Source of the DNA: Acidimicrobiia bacterium
GTDB lineage: Bacteria; Acidobacteriota; Vicinamibacteria; Vicinamibacterales; UBA2999
Assembly: GCA_016871275.1 (NCBI GenBank)
Contig: VFZG01000007.1
Span: forward strand, 62,001 to 126,000
Direction of reading: 5' to 3'
Length of the DNA: 64,000 bases
Shown here: piece after piece, positions 36,788 through 44,658 of the stretch
How the letters are laid out: each line of letters begins with the position of its first letter
Numbering within the stretch: position 1 is the first letter of the stretch
Program-made: the position numbers and the translations under genes
The notes under the pieces: generated by a model
What the model saw: the letters and a program-made list of their open reading frames with translations, nothing else
Told to the model about the DNA's origin: nothing
The model's database searches: none

Positions 36788-36843
36788 AGGCCAGCAGGCC
36801 AGCAGGCCAGCAGGCCAGCAGGCCAGCAGGCCAGCAGGCCAGC
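36788..36843. repeat. Seven perfect 8-bp tandem repeats (AGGCCAGC)
   Basis: Exactly seven identical copies of AGGCCAGC occupy 36788-36843, between the TATAAT box and the ATG of the VWA gene. Perfect short tandem repeats like this are prone to slippage. Because 8 is not a multiple of 3, copy-number change would also shift an upstream in-frame start (ATG 36760) in and out of frame. Confidence 0.97.
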
Positions 36844-36864
36844 GACTTGATTTGGACATTTGTC

Positions 36865-38973
36865 ATGACGAAGAGATTGCTCCTTTGCACGATGGCGGTC
36901 TTGGCGCTCGCAGGACGTGGCGCGAGCGGCCGGCAACCGGCACCGCCGCAGCAACCACAGCAGCCACCAGTCACGTTCCGCGCCGAAATCAACTACGTCG
37001 AGGTCGATGCGCGCGTGCTCGATCGTGACGGCAAGTTCATCCCTGGCCTGCAGGCCGCCGACTTCCAAGTGTTCGAGGACGGCAAGCCGCAGAAGATCAC
37101 CGCGTTCTCGATGGTGAATATTCCGGTCGAGCGCGTCGAGCGGCCGCTGTTTGCATCGCGCCCGGTGGAGCGCGACGTCCGCACCAATCTCGAGGCGGCC
37201 GACGGGCGGATCTACGTGATCGTGCTCGACGACATGCATACCTCGGCACTCCGTTCGCAGCGCATCCGGCTCGCCGCGCGCCAGTTCATCGAGCGCTACG
37301 TCGGCGCCAACGACCTGGCCGCGGTCGTGCACACCAGCGGCCGGGGCGACGCGGGGCAGGATTTCACCACCAGCCAGATCCGCCTGCTGCGCGCGGTCGA
37401 CAAGTTCATGGGCCGAAAGCTCCGTTCGTCGACGCTGAACATGATCGACGACGTGCAGCGCCGCGCCGGGACGCCCTTCTCGGGCGATCCGGCCGCCGAT
37501 CTGGACGACAAGGAGCGTGGCTACCACGCCCGCAGCACGCTCGACACCATTCGCAACCTGTCCAACTTCCTCGGCAACGTTCGCGGCCGCCGCAAGGCGA
37601 TCGTGATGTTCGGCGAAGGGATCGACTACAACATCAACGCCGTCCTCAACGATCAGATCACCGAGGGGCAGGCGGTGATGGACGCGACGCGCGACATGAT
37701 CGCCGCCGCGACCCGCGCCAACGTCGCGATCTACGCCGTCGATCCGCGCGGCCTGGGCGCGGAGTTCGACGAGCTGGCCACCATTCAGTCGTTCCCGGAC
37801 GACACCTCCCTCGGTCTCGGCATGGGGTCGATATTCAACGAGGTGCGCCTCGCCCAGGACAGCCTGCGGGTCATGGGTGACGAGACCGGCGGCTTTGCCG
37901 TCGTGAATCGCAATGACTTCGCCACCGCCTTTCAGCGGATTGTCGACGACAACAGCGCCTACTACGTGATGGGCTACTACTCGACCAACGATCGGCGCGA
38001 CGGACGCTTCCGGAAAATCGAGGTGCGGTTGCCCGACAAGCCCGGTTTCGTGGTGCGTGCCCGGAAGGGCTACGTCGCGCTGCGCGGCCGGGCGCCGGAC
38101 GCCAAGCCGCTCACGTCGAAGGACGGGGCGTCGCCCGAACTCCGCGATGCGATGGAGAGCCCGCTGCCGCTGGCACAACTGCCGATGGCCGTGACCGCGA
38201 CGGTGTTCAAGGGGCCGGAGAAGAAGGGCGCGGTGGTGATCTCGGCGTTCGTGCATGGCGCCACGTTGCCGATGGCCGAGGTGGACGGCGGCATGTTCAA
38301 GAACGACCTTGAATTCCTCGGGGTGGCGACCGACGACAAGGGGAAGACCTTCGGGACGGGACGCCACACCGTCAACCTCCACCTGAAGCCCGACACCACC
38401 AGGCGGGTGATGGCCTCCGGATTCCGCGTCATCAGTTCGATTGACCTGGTTCCCGGCCGCTATAACCTTCGCGTCGCGGTTCGCGAAGCCAACACGCGCA
38501 AGGCCGGCTCGGTGATGTTCGACGTCGAAGTGCCGGATTTCTCGAAGCCGCAATTGACGATGAGTGACATTGCGCTCACCTCGGCGACCAGCGGCGTCAC
38601 GCCGACGATTCGGCCGAAGGACCCACTCGAGAAGATGTTGCCCGGGCCGCTGACCACCTTCCGCGAATTCTCGACGGCCGACGAACTGGCGTTATTCGCC
38701 GAGATTTACGACAACGTCACGCAGTCCCACAAGGTTGAAATCAACGCCACCGTGAAGGCCGAAGGCGGCACCACGGTGTTCCAGACGCGCGAAGAGCGCG
38801 ACAGCGCCGACCTCAAGGGCGCGGCCGGCGGCTTCGGCTTCGAGACCCGTGTGCCGTTGAAGGCGCTCGCGCCCGGGCTGTACGTGCTGCGGGTCGACGC
38901 CACGATGCGCCTCGGCGATCGTCCGACGACGGAGAAGGAACTCATCTTCCGCGTGACGGGGGCACAACCGTGA
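36865..38973 (+). CDS. VWFA-related Acidobacterial domain protein
   Basis: The 702-aa protein has a signal peptide (LLLCTMAVLALAGRG) and a Pro/Gln stretch. The N-terminal module is FRAEINYVEVDARVLDRDGKFIPGLQAADFQVFEDGKPQ, the hallmark of the Acidobacteria-type VWFA family. A VWA-like domain follows (IYVIVLDDMHTSALRSQRIRLAARQFIERY; metal-site Asp replaced by the DDMHTS loop). The C-terminal half has two Ig-like beta domains. Function unknown, secreted. I chose ATG 36865 because it begins at the signal peptide. It overlaps the next gene by 4 nt. Confidence 0.93.
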   Translation: MTKRLLLCTMAVLALAGRGASGRQPAPPQQPQQPPVTFRAEINYVEVDARVLDRDGKFIPGLQAADFQVFEDGKPQKITAFSMVNIPVERVERPLFASRPVERDVRTNLEAADGRIYVIVLDDMHTSALRSQRIRLAARQFIERYVGANDLAAVVHTSGRGDAGQDFTTSQIRLLRAVDKFMGRKLRSSTLNMIDDVQRRAGTPFSGDPAADLDDKERGYHARSTLDTIRNLSNFLGNVRGRRKAIVMFGEGIDYNINAVLNDQITEGQAVMDATRDMIAAATRANVAIYAVDPRGLGAEFDELATIQSFPDDTSLGLGMGSIFNEVRLAQDSLRVMGDETGGFAVVNRNDFATAFQRIVDDNSAYYVMGYYSTNDRRDGRFRKIEVRLPDKPGFVVRARKGYVALRGRAPDAKPLTSKDGASPELRDAMESPLPLAQLPMAVTATVFKGPEKKGAVVISAFVHGATLPMAEVDGGMFKNDLEFLGVATDDKGKTFGTGRHTVNLHLKPDTTRRVMASGFRVISSIDLVPGRYNLRVAVREANTRKAGSVMFDVEVPDFSKPQLTMSDIALTSATSGVTPTIRPKDPLEKMLPGPLTTFREFSTADELALFAEIYDNVTQSHKVEINATVKAEGGTTVFQTREERDSADLKGAAGGFGFETRVPLKALAPGLYVLRVDATMRLGDRPTTEKELIFRVTGAQP

Positions 38974-39335
38974 TCTTCGCGTCGGTCCTCGCACTCGCAT
39001 TACAAACGGTATCGCCGTCACAAACGGTCGCGAAAGACGTGATCGGCACGGTCGAGGAGCCGGTGCAGACAGTCGCCCGGACCCCGGCCGAATTTGCCAC
39101 TCTGTGGAAAGGCCCCAACGGCAGCCAGCCGACCCCGAAGGTGGACTTCGGATCCCGCATGGCGGTCGCGGTGTTCCTTGGCACTCGCGAGGCTGCCGGC
39201 GTGTTGACCGTCGAGTGGCGCGAGCGCCGGCCCGATCCGGGAGCCATGGCCGCGCAGCTCCTGACCAGCCCCTGCCACATTGCCACGGTGCCCCGTTTCG
39301 TGGGCGAGGTTCGCCTCCAGAAGGTCGACCAATGA
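38970..39335 (+). CDS. PrcB-like small exported protein
   Basis: The 121-aa protein has a weak signal peptide. VDFGSRMAVAVFLGTRE and PPGAM-like PDPGAMAAQLLTSPCHIATVPRFVGEVRLQ resemble the C-terminal domain of PrcB, a protease-complex subunit. Compared with typical members, the strand containing the Gly-Gly-Tyr motif after FLG is absent, so this copy looks internally shortened by roughly a dozen residues. The GTG start overlaps the VWA stop (GTGA) and its stop overlaps the next ATG (ATGA), so the three are translationally coupled. Confidence 0.65.
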   Translation: MIFASVLALALQTVSPSQTVAKDVIGTVEEPVQTVARTPAEFATLWKGPNGSQPTPKVDFGSRMAVAVFLGTREAAGVLTVEWRERRPDPGAMAAQLLTSPCHIATVPRFVGEVRLQKVDQ

Positions 39336-39703
39336 GCAGCCCGACGAGCACCGGCGTGGACGCCAGGCTCGCGTCGGTGTTGTGCTACGCCGGATGGTGG
39401 GTGACCGGCCTCGTGTTCCTGTTCGCGGAACGTCGTAATTCCACGGTGCGGTTTCACGCCGCGCAGTCGCTGCTGGTCTTCGGGCCGATTACCGTGGCGC
39501 TGTTCCTGAGCGGCGGCGCCAGCGCGATCGCGTTCTTCGTGGCGGCGCCGACCTTCCAGACGCTGCAGGCCCTTGGCAACGCGATCTGGTTCGCGGCGGT
39601 CTTCCTGTGGCTGCTGTTGCTGCTGAAAACCTGGCGGGGTGAGGATGTGCGCCTGCCTGTCGCTGGCGCGATCGCAATGAAGATTGGGCGATTCCTCAAT
39701 TGA
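39332..39703 (+). CDS. DUF4870/Tic20-like membrane protein
   Basis: The 123-aa protein has three to four membrane helices: DARLASVLCYAGWWVTGLVFLF, TVRFHAAQSLLVFG with the typical RFHAAQ motif, and a final FAAVFLWLLLLLKTW. This arrangement with a conserved F-H-A-x-Q is characteristic of small membrane proteins of the DUF4870/Tic20-like group; function unknown. Third gene of the VWA operon; ATG overlaps the previous stop. Confidence 0.8.
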   Translation: MSSPTSTGVDARLASVLCYAGWWVTGLVFLFAERRNSTVRFHAAQSLLVFGPITVALFLSGGASAIAFFVAAPTFQTLQALGNAIWFAAVFLWLLLLLKTWRGEDVRLPVAGAIAMKIGRFLN

Positions 39704-39805
39704 CGACTGTTGGGCGACTGACGATTTTCAATCGCCAATTCAATCGGCGATATCAAAATCGCCGAATCACCCAACAATCAAGGAATCAAGGAATCACCCC
39801 ATCGT
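39682..39805. repeat. 7-nt periodic array with inverted words
   Basis: Heptamer-spaced words such as AATCGCC and its complement GGCGATT, later AATCAAGG/AATCACC, span the last codons of the DUF4870 gene and the gap to the convergent gene ending at 39812. Both orientations occur, giving hairpin potential. Confidence 0.75.
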
Positions 39806-39811
39806 CAATTG

Positions 39812-40267
39812 CTACGTCTTTGGCACTTCAATCTTGGGCACGGCCTTGGGCTTGATGTTGCCGTTGGCGTGGATGAAGTTGTAGCTGTTGTTGTTCATGC
39901 GGGCGTTGTACGGCGTGGTCAGCGTGATGCTGATCACTTCGTTCGGCATGAGCGGCCGCGGATGACGGTAGACGTCGCCGCCGGCGAGGTTGCCGGTCTT
40001 GTCCGACCAGCTTTCTTCGAGGCGGAACCCGGCCAGCGGTCCGGACGAGGTGTTCTTGACCATCAGCGTCGTGACGATGTTGGCGCCGGCGCGCTTGGTG
40101 ACCGGGCGGGTGAACTCCACGGTCGCGTCGCCGCGGAACGGCGAAATCAGCTTGCGCGGGGCGGCCTGAGCGGCAGGCGCAGCCGGCGCAGGCGTCTGCG
40201 CGAATGCCATCGGGGCGAACAACCCAAGGGCCACAGCCAGGGCCACAGTCCGCTGGAACAATTGCAT
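39812..40267 (-). CDS. Secreted protein of unknown function
   Basis: The 151-aa protein has a signal peptide (VALAVALGLFAPMAFAQ), a Pro/Ala linker and one beta-rich domain. The domain contains GDATVEFTRPVTKRAGANIVTTLMVKNTSSGPLAGFRLEESWSD and ends with a basic KPKAVPKIEVPKT. The layout resembles a single Ig-like/transglutaminase-type accessory domain, but I do not recognise the family. It has GGAGG before ATG 40267 and a TATAAT at 40289-40294, so it is a normal leadered gene, unlike many neighbours. Confidence 0.8.
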   Translation of the reverse strand: MQLFQRTVALAVALGLFAPMAFAQTPAPAAPAAQAAPRKLISPFRGDATVEFTRPVTKRAGANIVTTLMVKNTSSGPLAGFRLEESWSDKTGNLAGGDVYRHPRPLMPNEVISITLTTPYNARMNNNSYNFIHANGNIKPKAVPKIEVPKT

Positions 40268-40288
40268 ACGGGAATCCTCCAGGCCGCG

Positions 40289-40294
40289 ATTATA
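40289..40294 (-). promoter_or_regulatory. -10 element for the 39812-40267 gene
   Basis: TATAAT on the minus strand, 21 nt before the ATG, with GGAGG in between. It is a conventional leadered start that contrasts with the leaderless ones. Confidence 0.5.
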
Positions 40295-40320
40295 TATCGG
40301 TGCCGAAACGGCCGTCATGC

Positions 40321-40782
40321 TCACATTTCCCCATTCCAGTCCTCAGGCTCGGCGGCCGTTGACCGGAACACTTCGAGATGCCATTTGCCGCCGCCCCACG
40401 GTTCAATGACCTCGGTGGCCACGACGTCGACCAGCAGCTCCGCGAAGGTGCGCCCCTCGGGGTCGCCGTCGAGGTTGTAGGCCGGATCGTCCCACGAGAA
40501 GTTCGGATAGAGCGTCATCGTCAGGAACAGGTCGTAGCCGTCGTCGACCACGATGATCTGGCCGATCGGGCGCTTCTGGGTGGAGTGGTAGACGAGGTAC
40601 TTCTCGGCGCTGTGCGCGCGGATGTAGCGCTTGAGCGCGAAGTCCCGGGCGACGATCTCCTCGACGGCGATCTTCTTGTCCCAGCATTCACGGCAGTAGC
40701 GCTCTTCGCCGCGTGGTTCGGACACTTCCTTGGCGCCGCACAGGACGCACCCCTTCTTATTGCCGATTGACTTCCGGGACAT
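40321..40782 (-). CDS. Zinc-ribbon protein of unknown function
   Basis: The 153-aa cytoplasmic protein has an N-terminal zinc ribbon (Cys12, Cys15, Cys30, Cys33) and basic residues before it. An alpha/beta domain with GQIIVVDDGYDLFLTMTLYPNF and FAELLVDVVATEVIEPWGGGKWHLEV follows. No family recognised. A TAAAAT box ends 6 nt before the ATG, and its promoter overlaps that of the divergent M28 gene. Confidence 0.7.
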   Translation of the reverse strand: MSRKSIGNKKGCVLCGAKEVSEPRGEERYCRECWDKKIAVEEIVARDFALKRYIRAHSAEKYLVYHSTQKRPIGQIIVVDDGYDLFLTMTLYPNFSWDDPAYNLDGDPEGRTFAELLVDVVATEVIEPWGGGKWHLEVFRSTAAEPEDWNGEM

Positions 40783-40804
40783 CGAACGATTTTACTTCAG
40801 GTGC
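40767..40804. promoter_or_regulatory. Overlapping divergent promoters (zinc-ribbon / M28 genes)
   Basis: Minus-strand -10 TAAAAT (40789-40794), 6 nt before the zinc-ribbon ATG, shares four bases with plus-strand TTTACT (40791-40796), 8 nt before the M28 ATG. TTGACT (40767-40772) lies 18 nt upstream of the latter as a possible -35. Confidence 0.6.
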
Positions 40805-42469
40805 ATGGGTGCCACAGTGCAGCGGAGCCTGGGTGCGTGGTGCGCGGCCATCTTGCTTTGCAGTTCTGGCTACGCGCAGGAAAGCTTCCACCTGCCGCCG
40901 CTCGATCAGCACTTGCCGCCTCGAGCGGAAGCGATCTATCGCCGCCTGGCGCAGTCGACGGATGCCACGGTGGCAATGGACATCGCCACGTTCATGGCGC
41001 CGCTGTGGCGGCTGGCCGGTAACCCGGCGTTCGAGGCGTCGCAGCAGCGCATTTTCGATCGCCTGGTGGCCGCGGGGCTGCAACCGCGATACGAGGAGTT
41101 CCCCAACACCAGTGGGGGCTGGGAGCACTCGGTTGGCACGCTGCGGCTTGGCGGCCCCGCCGGTGATGTGCTGCTGTCCAGGGCGACGCATCAGGTCGCG
41201 CTCGCCATCAATTCGTACAGCACGGCGCCGGCAGGCGTGACGCTGCCGCTGATCGACGTGGGTGCCGGCACCAGCGCGGCCGCCTACGAGGGCAAGGCCG
41301 TGAAAGGCGCGGTGGTGCTCACGACCGGTTCGCTCGGCCAGGTGTTTCAGCAGGCGGTGCGCGACCGCGGCGCCGCTGGTGTGATCTCGTCCGACATTGC
41401 CCCCTACACCCGGCCCGCAGACACGCCGGATGTCCTGCAATGGGGGAGCGTGCCGAACAACGCGGCGCTCCGCTCGTTCGGCTTCAAGGCGACGCCCAGA
41501 GCGGCCGGCCGGCTGCGTGACGAGTTGGCGCGCGGACCCGTCTTTGTGCACGTGGAGATTGCCTCCACGTTTCATCAACGACCCAATCGCAACCTGATAC
41601 TCGAGATTCCGGGCCGCGTGCCCGCCGACCCTTCGACAGCCTCAGGATCGTCCCGAGCGCAGTCGAGGGACCAAGAGCGCATCGTGATGGTCGCGCACGT
41701 CCAGGAGCCAGGCGCGAACGACAACGCGAGCGGCTGCGGCACCCTGCTGGCGGCGGCACTGGCGATTCACGAGGGCGTGCGCAACGGCACGTTACCGGCG
41801 CCGGCGCGAACCCTCACCTTCCTGTGGGTCGACGAGATTCGCGGCAGCGAGCAGTGGGTCAAGGCCGATCCCGAGCGCGTCAAGCAGGTCGTGGCCATGC
41901 TGTCGCTTGATATGACCGGACAGGACACCGCCAAGACCGGCGGCACGTTCCTGATTGAAAAGGAGCCCGATCCGTCGGCGATTTGGGATCGTCCCACCGA
42001 TCCGCACTCGGAGTGGGGCGCGAGCAAGGTGGATCCGGCGACGGTGCGCGGCAGCTTCCTGAACGATCTCCACCTCGGCGTGGCGCTGCGGCGCGCGCGG
42101 GACACCAACTGGGTGGTGCGCACCAACCCGTACGAGGGCGGCAGCGATCACACGGTGTTCATGCGCGCGGGCGTGCCGTCGCTGCTCAACTGGCACTTCA
42201 CCGATCGCTACTATCACACCAATCTCGACACGCTCGACAAAGTCAGCGCCTCGGAGATGCAGCACGTGGCGATCGTGGTCGGCACCACGGCACTGTTTCT
42301 GGCCGCGGCCGACCAGACCGACTCGACGTCGTTGCGGGGCTTGCTGCAGTTCGCGCGGGCCGCGCGGATGGCGACCGAGCAGCAACACCAGGCCACGCCG
42401 GAGATTCTCGCGGCGTGGCACAAGTGGTACGACGAGGCGCTGGCGAGCGTTACGAGGTTGGAGCGGTAA
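40805..42469 (+). CDS. M28 family aminopeptidase
   Basis: The 554-aa protein has a signal peptide (WCAAILLCSSGYAQ). A PA-like insert lies at about 150-240. The Zn peptidase domain has ligands in VMVAHVQEPGANDNASG (His, Asp), FLWVDEIRGSEQW (Glu), MLSLDMTGQD (Asp) and LNWHFTDRYYHTNLD (His). It lies in the envelope and probably cleaves N-terminal residues from peptides. Residues about 276-289 (PSTASGSSRAQSRD) are an in-frame copy of a dispersed palindromic repeat. The 3' end overlaps the convergent glgP by 20 nt. Confidence 0.9.
   Translation: MGATVQRSLGAWCAAILLCSSGYAQESFHLPPLDQHLPPRAEAIYRRLAQSTDATVAMDIATFMAPLWRLAGNPAFEASQQRIFDRLVAAGLQPRYEEFPNTSGGWEHSVGTLRLGGPAGDVLLSRATHQVALAINSYSTAPAGVTLPLIDVGAGTSAAAYEGKAVKGAVVLTTGSLGQVFQQAVRDRGAAGVISSDIAPYTRPADTPDVLQWGSVPNNAALRSFGFKATPRAAGRLRDELARGPVFVHVEIASTFHQRPNRNLILEIPGRVPADPSTASGSSRAQSRDQERIVMVAHVQEPGANDNASGCGTLLAAALAIHEGVRNGTLPAPARTLTFLWVDEIRGSEQWVKADPERVKQVVAMLSLDMTGQDTAKTGGTFLIEKEPDPSAIWDRPTDPHSEWGASKVDPATVRGSFLNDLHLGVALRRARDTNWVVRTNPYEGGSDHTVFMRAGVPSLLNWHFTDRYYHTNLDTLDKVSASEMQHVAIVVGTTALFLAAADQTDSTSLRGLLQFARAARMATEQQHQATPEILAAWHKWYDEALASVTRLER
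41629..41671. repeat. Dispersed palindromic repeat inside the M28 gene
   Basis: CCCTTCGACAGCCTCAGG is followed by CCCGAGCGCAGTCGAGGG as an imperfect inverted copy. The sequence type (CCTTCGAC...CTCAGG) is familiar as a dispersed repeat in many bacterial genomes. Here it is inserted in frame; a half-copy lies at 17066-17085. Confidence 0.8.
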
Positions 42470-44609
42470 CCGCCGAACGCGACGCCGGGCCGTACATTTC
42501 GGTCACATACTGCTTGACCATGCGGCGCGTGGAGAAGCGCGGCACGTTGGAGCGCATCGCCTCGCGCACCACCGCCACCCACTTGCGCGGCAGGCCGCGC
42601 GCATCGCGCTCGTAGAATGCCGGCACGACGTCCGTTTCCAGCAGATCGTAGAGTGCCGCGGCGTCCGCGGCGTCGACGGCGGCATGATCGTCGGGGTTGG
42701 CGTGGCTCTCGATCAGCCATCCGTTCCGGCCGTTGAAGCCTTCCGCCCACCAGCCGTCGCCGATGCTCAGGTGCGGCGCGCCGTTGAGCGACGCCTTCAT
42801 GCCGCTGGTGCCGCTGGCCTCGAGGGGCTTGCGCGGACTGTTCAGCCACACATCGCAGCCCTGCACCAGGTAGTGCGCGACGTGCATGTCGTAGTCGTCG
42901 ATGAAGGCGAGCCGGCCCCCGAACTTCGGATCGAGCGCGTGCTTGAAGACGCGCTGCAGGTGATGTTTGGCGGGCTCGTCGGCGGGATGCGCCTTGCCCG
43001 CGAACACGATCTGCACCGGCCGATCGCTGTTGGTCAGGATCCGCGCCAGCCGATCCGGGTCGTGGAAGATCAACTCGGGCCGCTTGTAGGCCGTGAAGCG
43101 GCGCGCATAGCCCAGCGTCAGCGCCTCGGGATCGAGCATGGCGCCGGCCGATACAATGCGGCTTTGGCCGACCTGCTCGAGCGAGAAGCGCGCGCGCATC
43201 CGTTCGCGGATGAACGAGAACAGATCCTGGCGCAGCTGGTTCCGCATCGCCCAGATTTCGGAGTCGGGGATATCGTTCAGCTGTTCCCACAGTTCCGGAT
43301 CGTCCACGCGATCGAGCCAGCCCGGTCCGAAGTGATGATCGAGCATCTCGTGCACGTCGCTGGCCAGCCAGGTGGGCACGTGCACGCCATTGGTGATGCT
43401 GCGCACCGGCAGCTGGTCGGCCGGCGTGTCTGGCCACATCGGCCGCCACATCGATCGGGTGACCTCGCCGTGCAGCGCACTGACGCCGTTGACGAACGAC
43501 GAGGTGCGCAGCGCCAGCGCCGTCATGTTGAACTGCGATCCGCTGCCGTTGTCGTACTCGCCGAGCGCGAGGAAGCGCTGGCGATGCTGGCCGATTGCGC
43601 CCCACCTGCCCGCGAGGTGCTTCTCGACGAGATGGAACGGGAACGCATCGTGGCCGGCCGGCACCGGCGTGTGCGTGGTGAAGACGGTCGATCGCTGCAC
43701 TTCTTCCAGGGCATCGTCGAACGAACGGCCTTGCTCGATGAGCTCGCGGATGCGCTGCAGCGCCACGAAGGCCGCGTGTCCCTCGTTGAGGTGCCACACG
43801 GTGGGGGCGATGCCAAGCGCGCGCAGCGCGCAAACGCCGCCGATGCCGAGGATGACCTCCTGCTGAATGCGGGTCTCGCGATCGCCGCCGTAGAGGCGGG
43901 CCGACAACTCACGGTCCCACGGCGCGTTCTCGGCAAGGTCGGTGTCGAGCAGGAACAACCGCACGCGCCCGAGCCGCACCCGCCACACCGCGGCCAGCAC
44001 CGTGCGATCGCCCAGCGGCACCGCGGTGATGCACCGGCGCCCGTCGGGGGTCACGGCGGCTTCGATCGGCGCGTCGGTCCAGCTGATGCGCTCGTAGCGT
44101 TCCTCCTGCCAGCCGTCGTTGGTCATGCGCTGGCGGAAATAGCCCTGCGGATACATGAAGCCAACGCCGACGAACGGCAGGCCCAGGTCCGCGGCTTCCT
44201 TGCAGTGATCGCCGGCCAGCACGCCGAGGCCGCCGGCATAGATTGGCAGCGACTGGTGCAACGCGAACTCCGCGGAGAAATACGCCACCGTGCCGCTTCC
44301 GAGCATTGCCTGGTGGTCGCGCCACCACGGATGCGAGACCGTGCGCGCGTTGTCGAGGCCGAACAGCGCTTCGTCGTAGGCCTTCAGGAACGCGGCGTCA
44401 GCGGCCGCCCACGCCAGCCGCTCGGGTGAGATGCGCTGGAGCATCTGCACCGGGTTGTGCGCCGTCGCCCGCCAGAGCGCCAGATCGAGACGGCGAAACA
44501 CCTGGCGCGCGCGATCGTCCCAGCTCCACCACAAATCCAGGGCGAGTTCATGAAGACGATGCAGGCGACCTGGCAGGGGAGCGGCTTTCGAAAAACGTTC
44601 TTCGGACAT
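42450..44609 (-). CDS. glgP: Alpha-glucan phosphorylase
   Basis: The 719-aa enzyme is of the short GlgP type. It has N-terminal LHELALDLWWSW and VAYFSAEFALHQSLPIYAGGLGVLAGDH. WHLNEGHAAF and TNGVHVPTW follow. The pyridoxal-phosphate region EASGTSGMKASLNG contains the Schiff-base Lys. It releases glucose-1-phosphate from storage glucans. The N-terminal allosteric parts of the classical ~815-aa enzyme are reduced, as usual for this branch. The gene converges with and overlaps the M28 gene; downstream of its start is a 7-nt array. Confidence 0.93.
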   Translation of the reverse strand: MSEERFSKAAPLPGRLHRLHELALDLWWSWDDRARQVFRRLDLALWRATAHNPVQMLQRISPERLAWAAADAAFLKAYDEALFGLDNARTVSHPWWRDHQAMLGSGTVAYFSAEFALHQSLPIYAGGLGVLAGDHCKEAADLGLPFVGVGFMYPQGYFRQRMTNDGWQEERYERISWTDAPIEAAVTPDGRRCITAVPLGDRTVLAAVWRVRLGRVRLFLLDTDLAENAPWDRELSARLYGGDRETRIQQEVILGIGGVCALRALGIAPTVWHLNEGHAAFVALQRIRELIEQGRSFDDALEEVQRSTVFTTHTPVPAGHDAFPFHLVEKHLAGRWGAIGQHRQRFLALGEYDNGSGSQFNMTALALRTSSFVNGVSALHGEVTRSMWRPMWPDTPADQLPVRSITNGVHVPTWLASDVHEMLDHHFGPGWLDRVDDPELWEQLNDIPDSEIWAMRNQLRQDLFSFIRERMRARFSLEQVGQSRIVSAGAMLDPEALTLGYARRFTAYKRPELIFHDPDRLARILTNSDRPVQIVFAGKAHPADEPAKHHLQRVFKHALDPKFGGRLAFIDDYDMHVAHYLVQGCDVWLNSPRKPLEASGTSGMKASLNGAPHLSIGDGWWAEGFNGRNGWLIESHANPDDHAAVDAADAAALYDLLETDVVPAFYERDARGLPRKWVAVVREAMRSNVPRFSTRRMVKQYVTEMYGPASRSAVTAPTS

Positions 44610-44616
44610 CGGTCAG

Positions 44617-44658
44617 GAGTTAGGGACCAGGAATTAGGAATTAGGGATTAGGGAGTCG
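44617..44658. repeat. 7-nt periodic array at the dehydratase 3' end
   Basis: Six units of period 7: GAGTTAG, GGACCAG, two GAATTAG, GGATTAG and GGAGTCG. The array contains the TAA stop of the dehydratase (44648-44650) and its last codons. Confidence 0.9.

Noticed and set aside
36788-36843. Considered as a CRISPR-like array
   Set aside because: Units are 8 bp and directly adjacent with no spacers; a simple tandem repeat.
36574-38553. A 659-codon frame on the minus strand
   Set aside because: Antisense to the VWA gene, which has a signal peptide and family signature; the frame has no such features.
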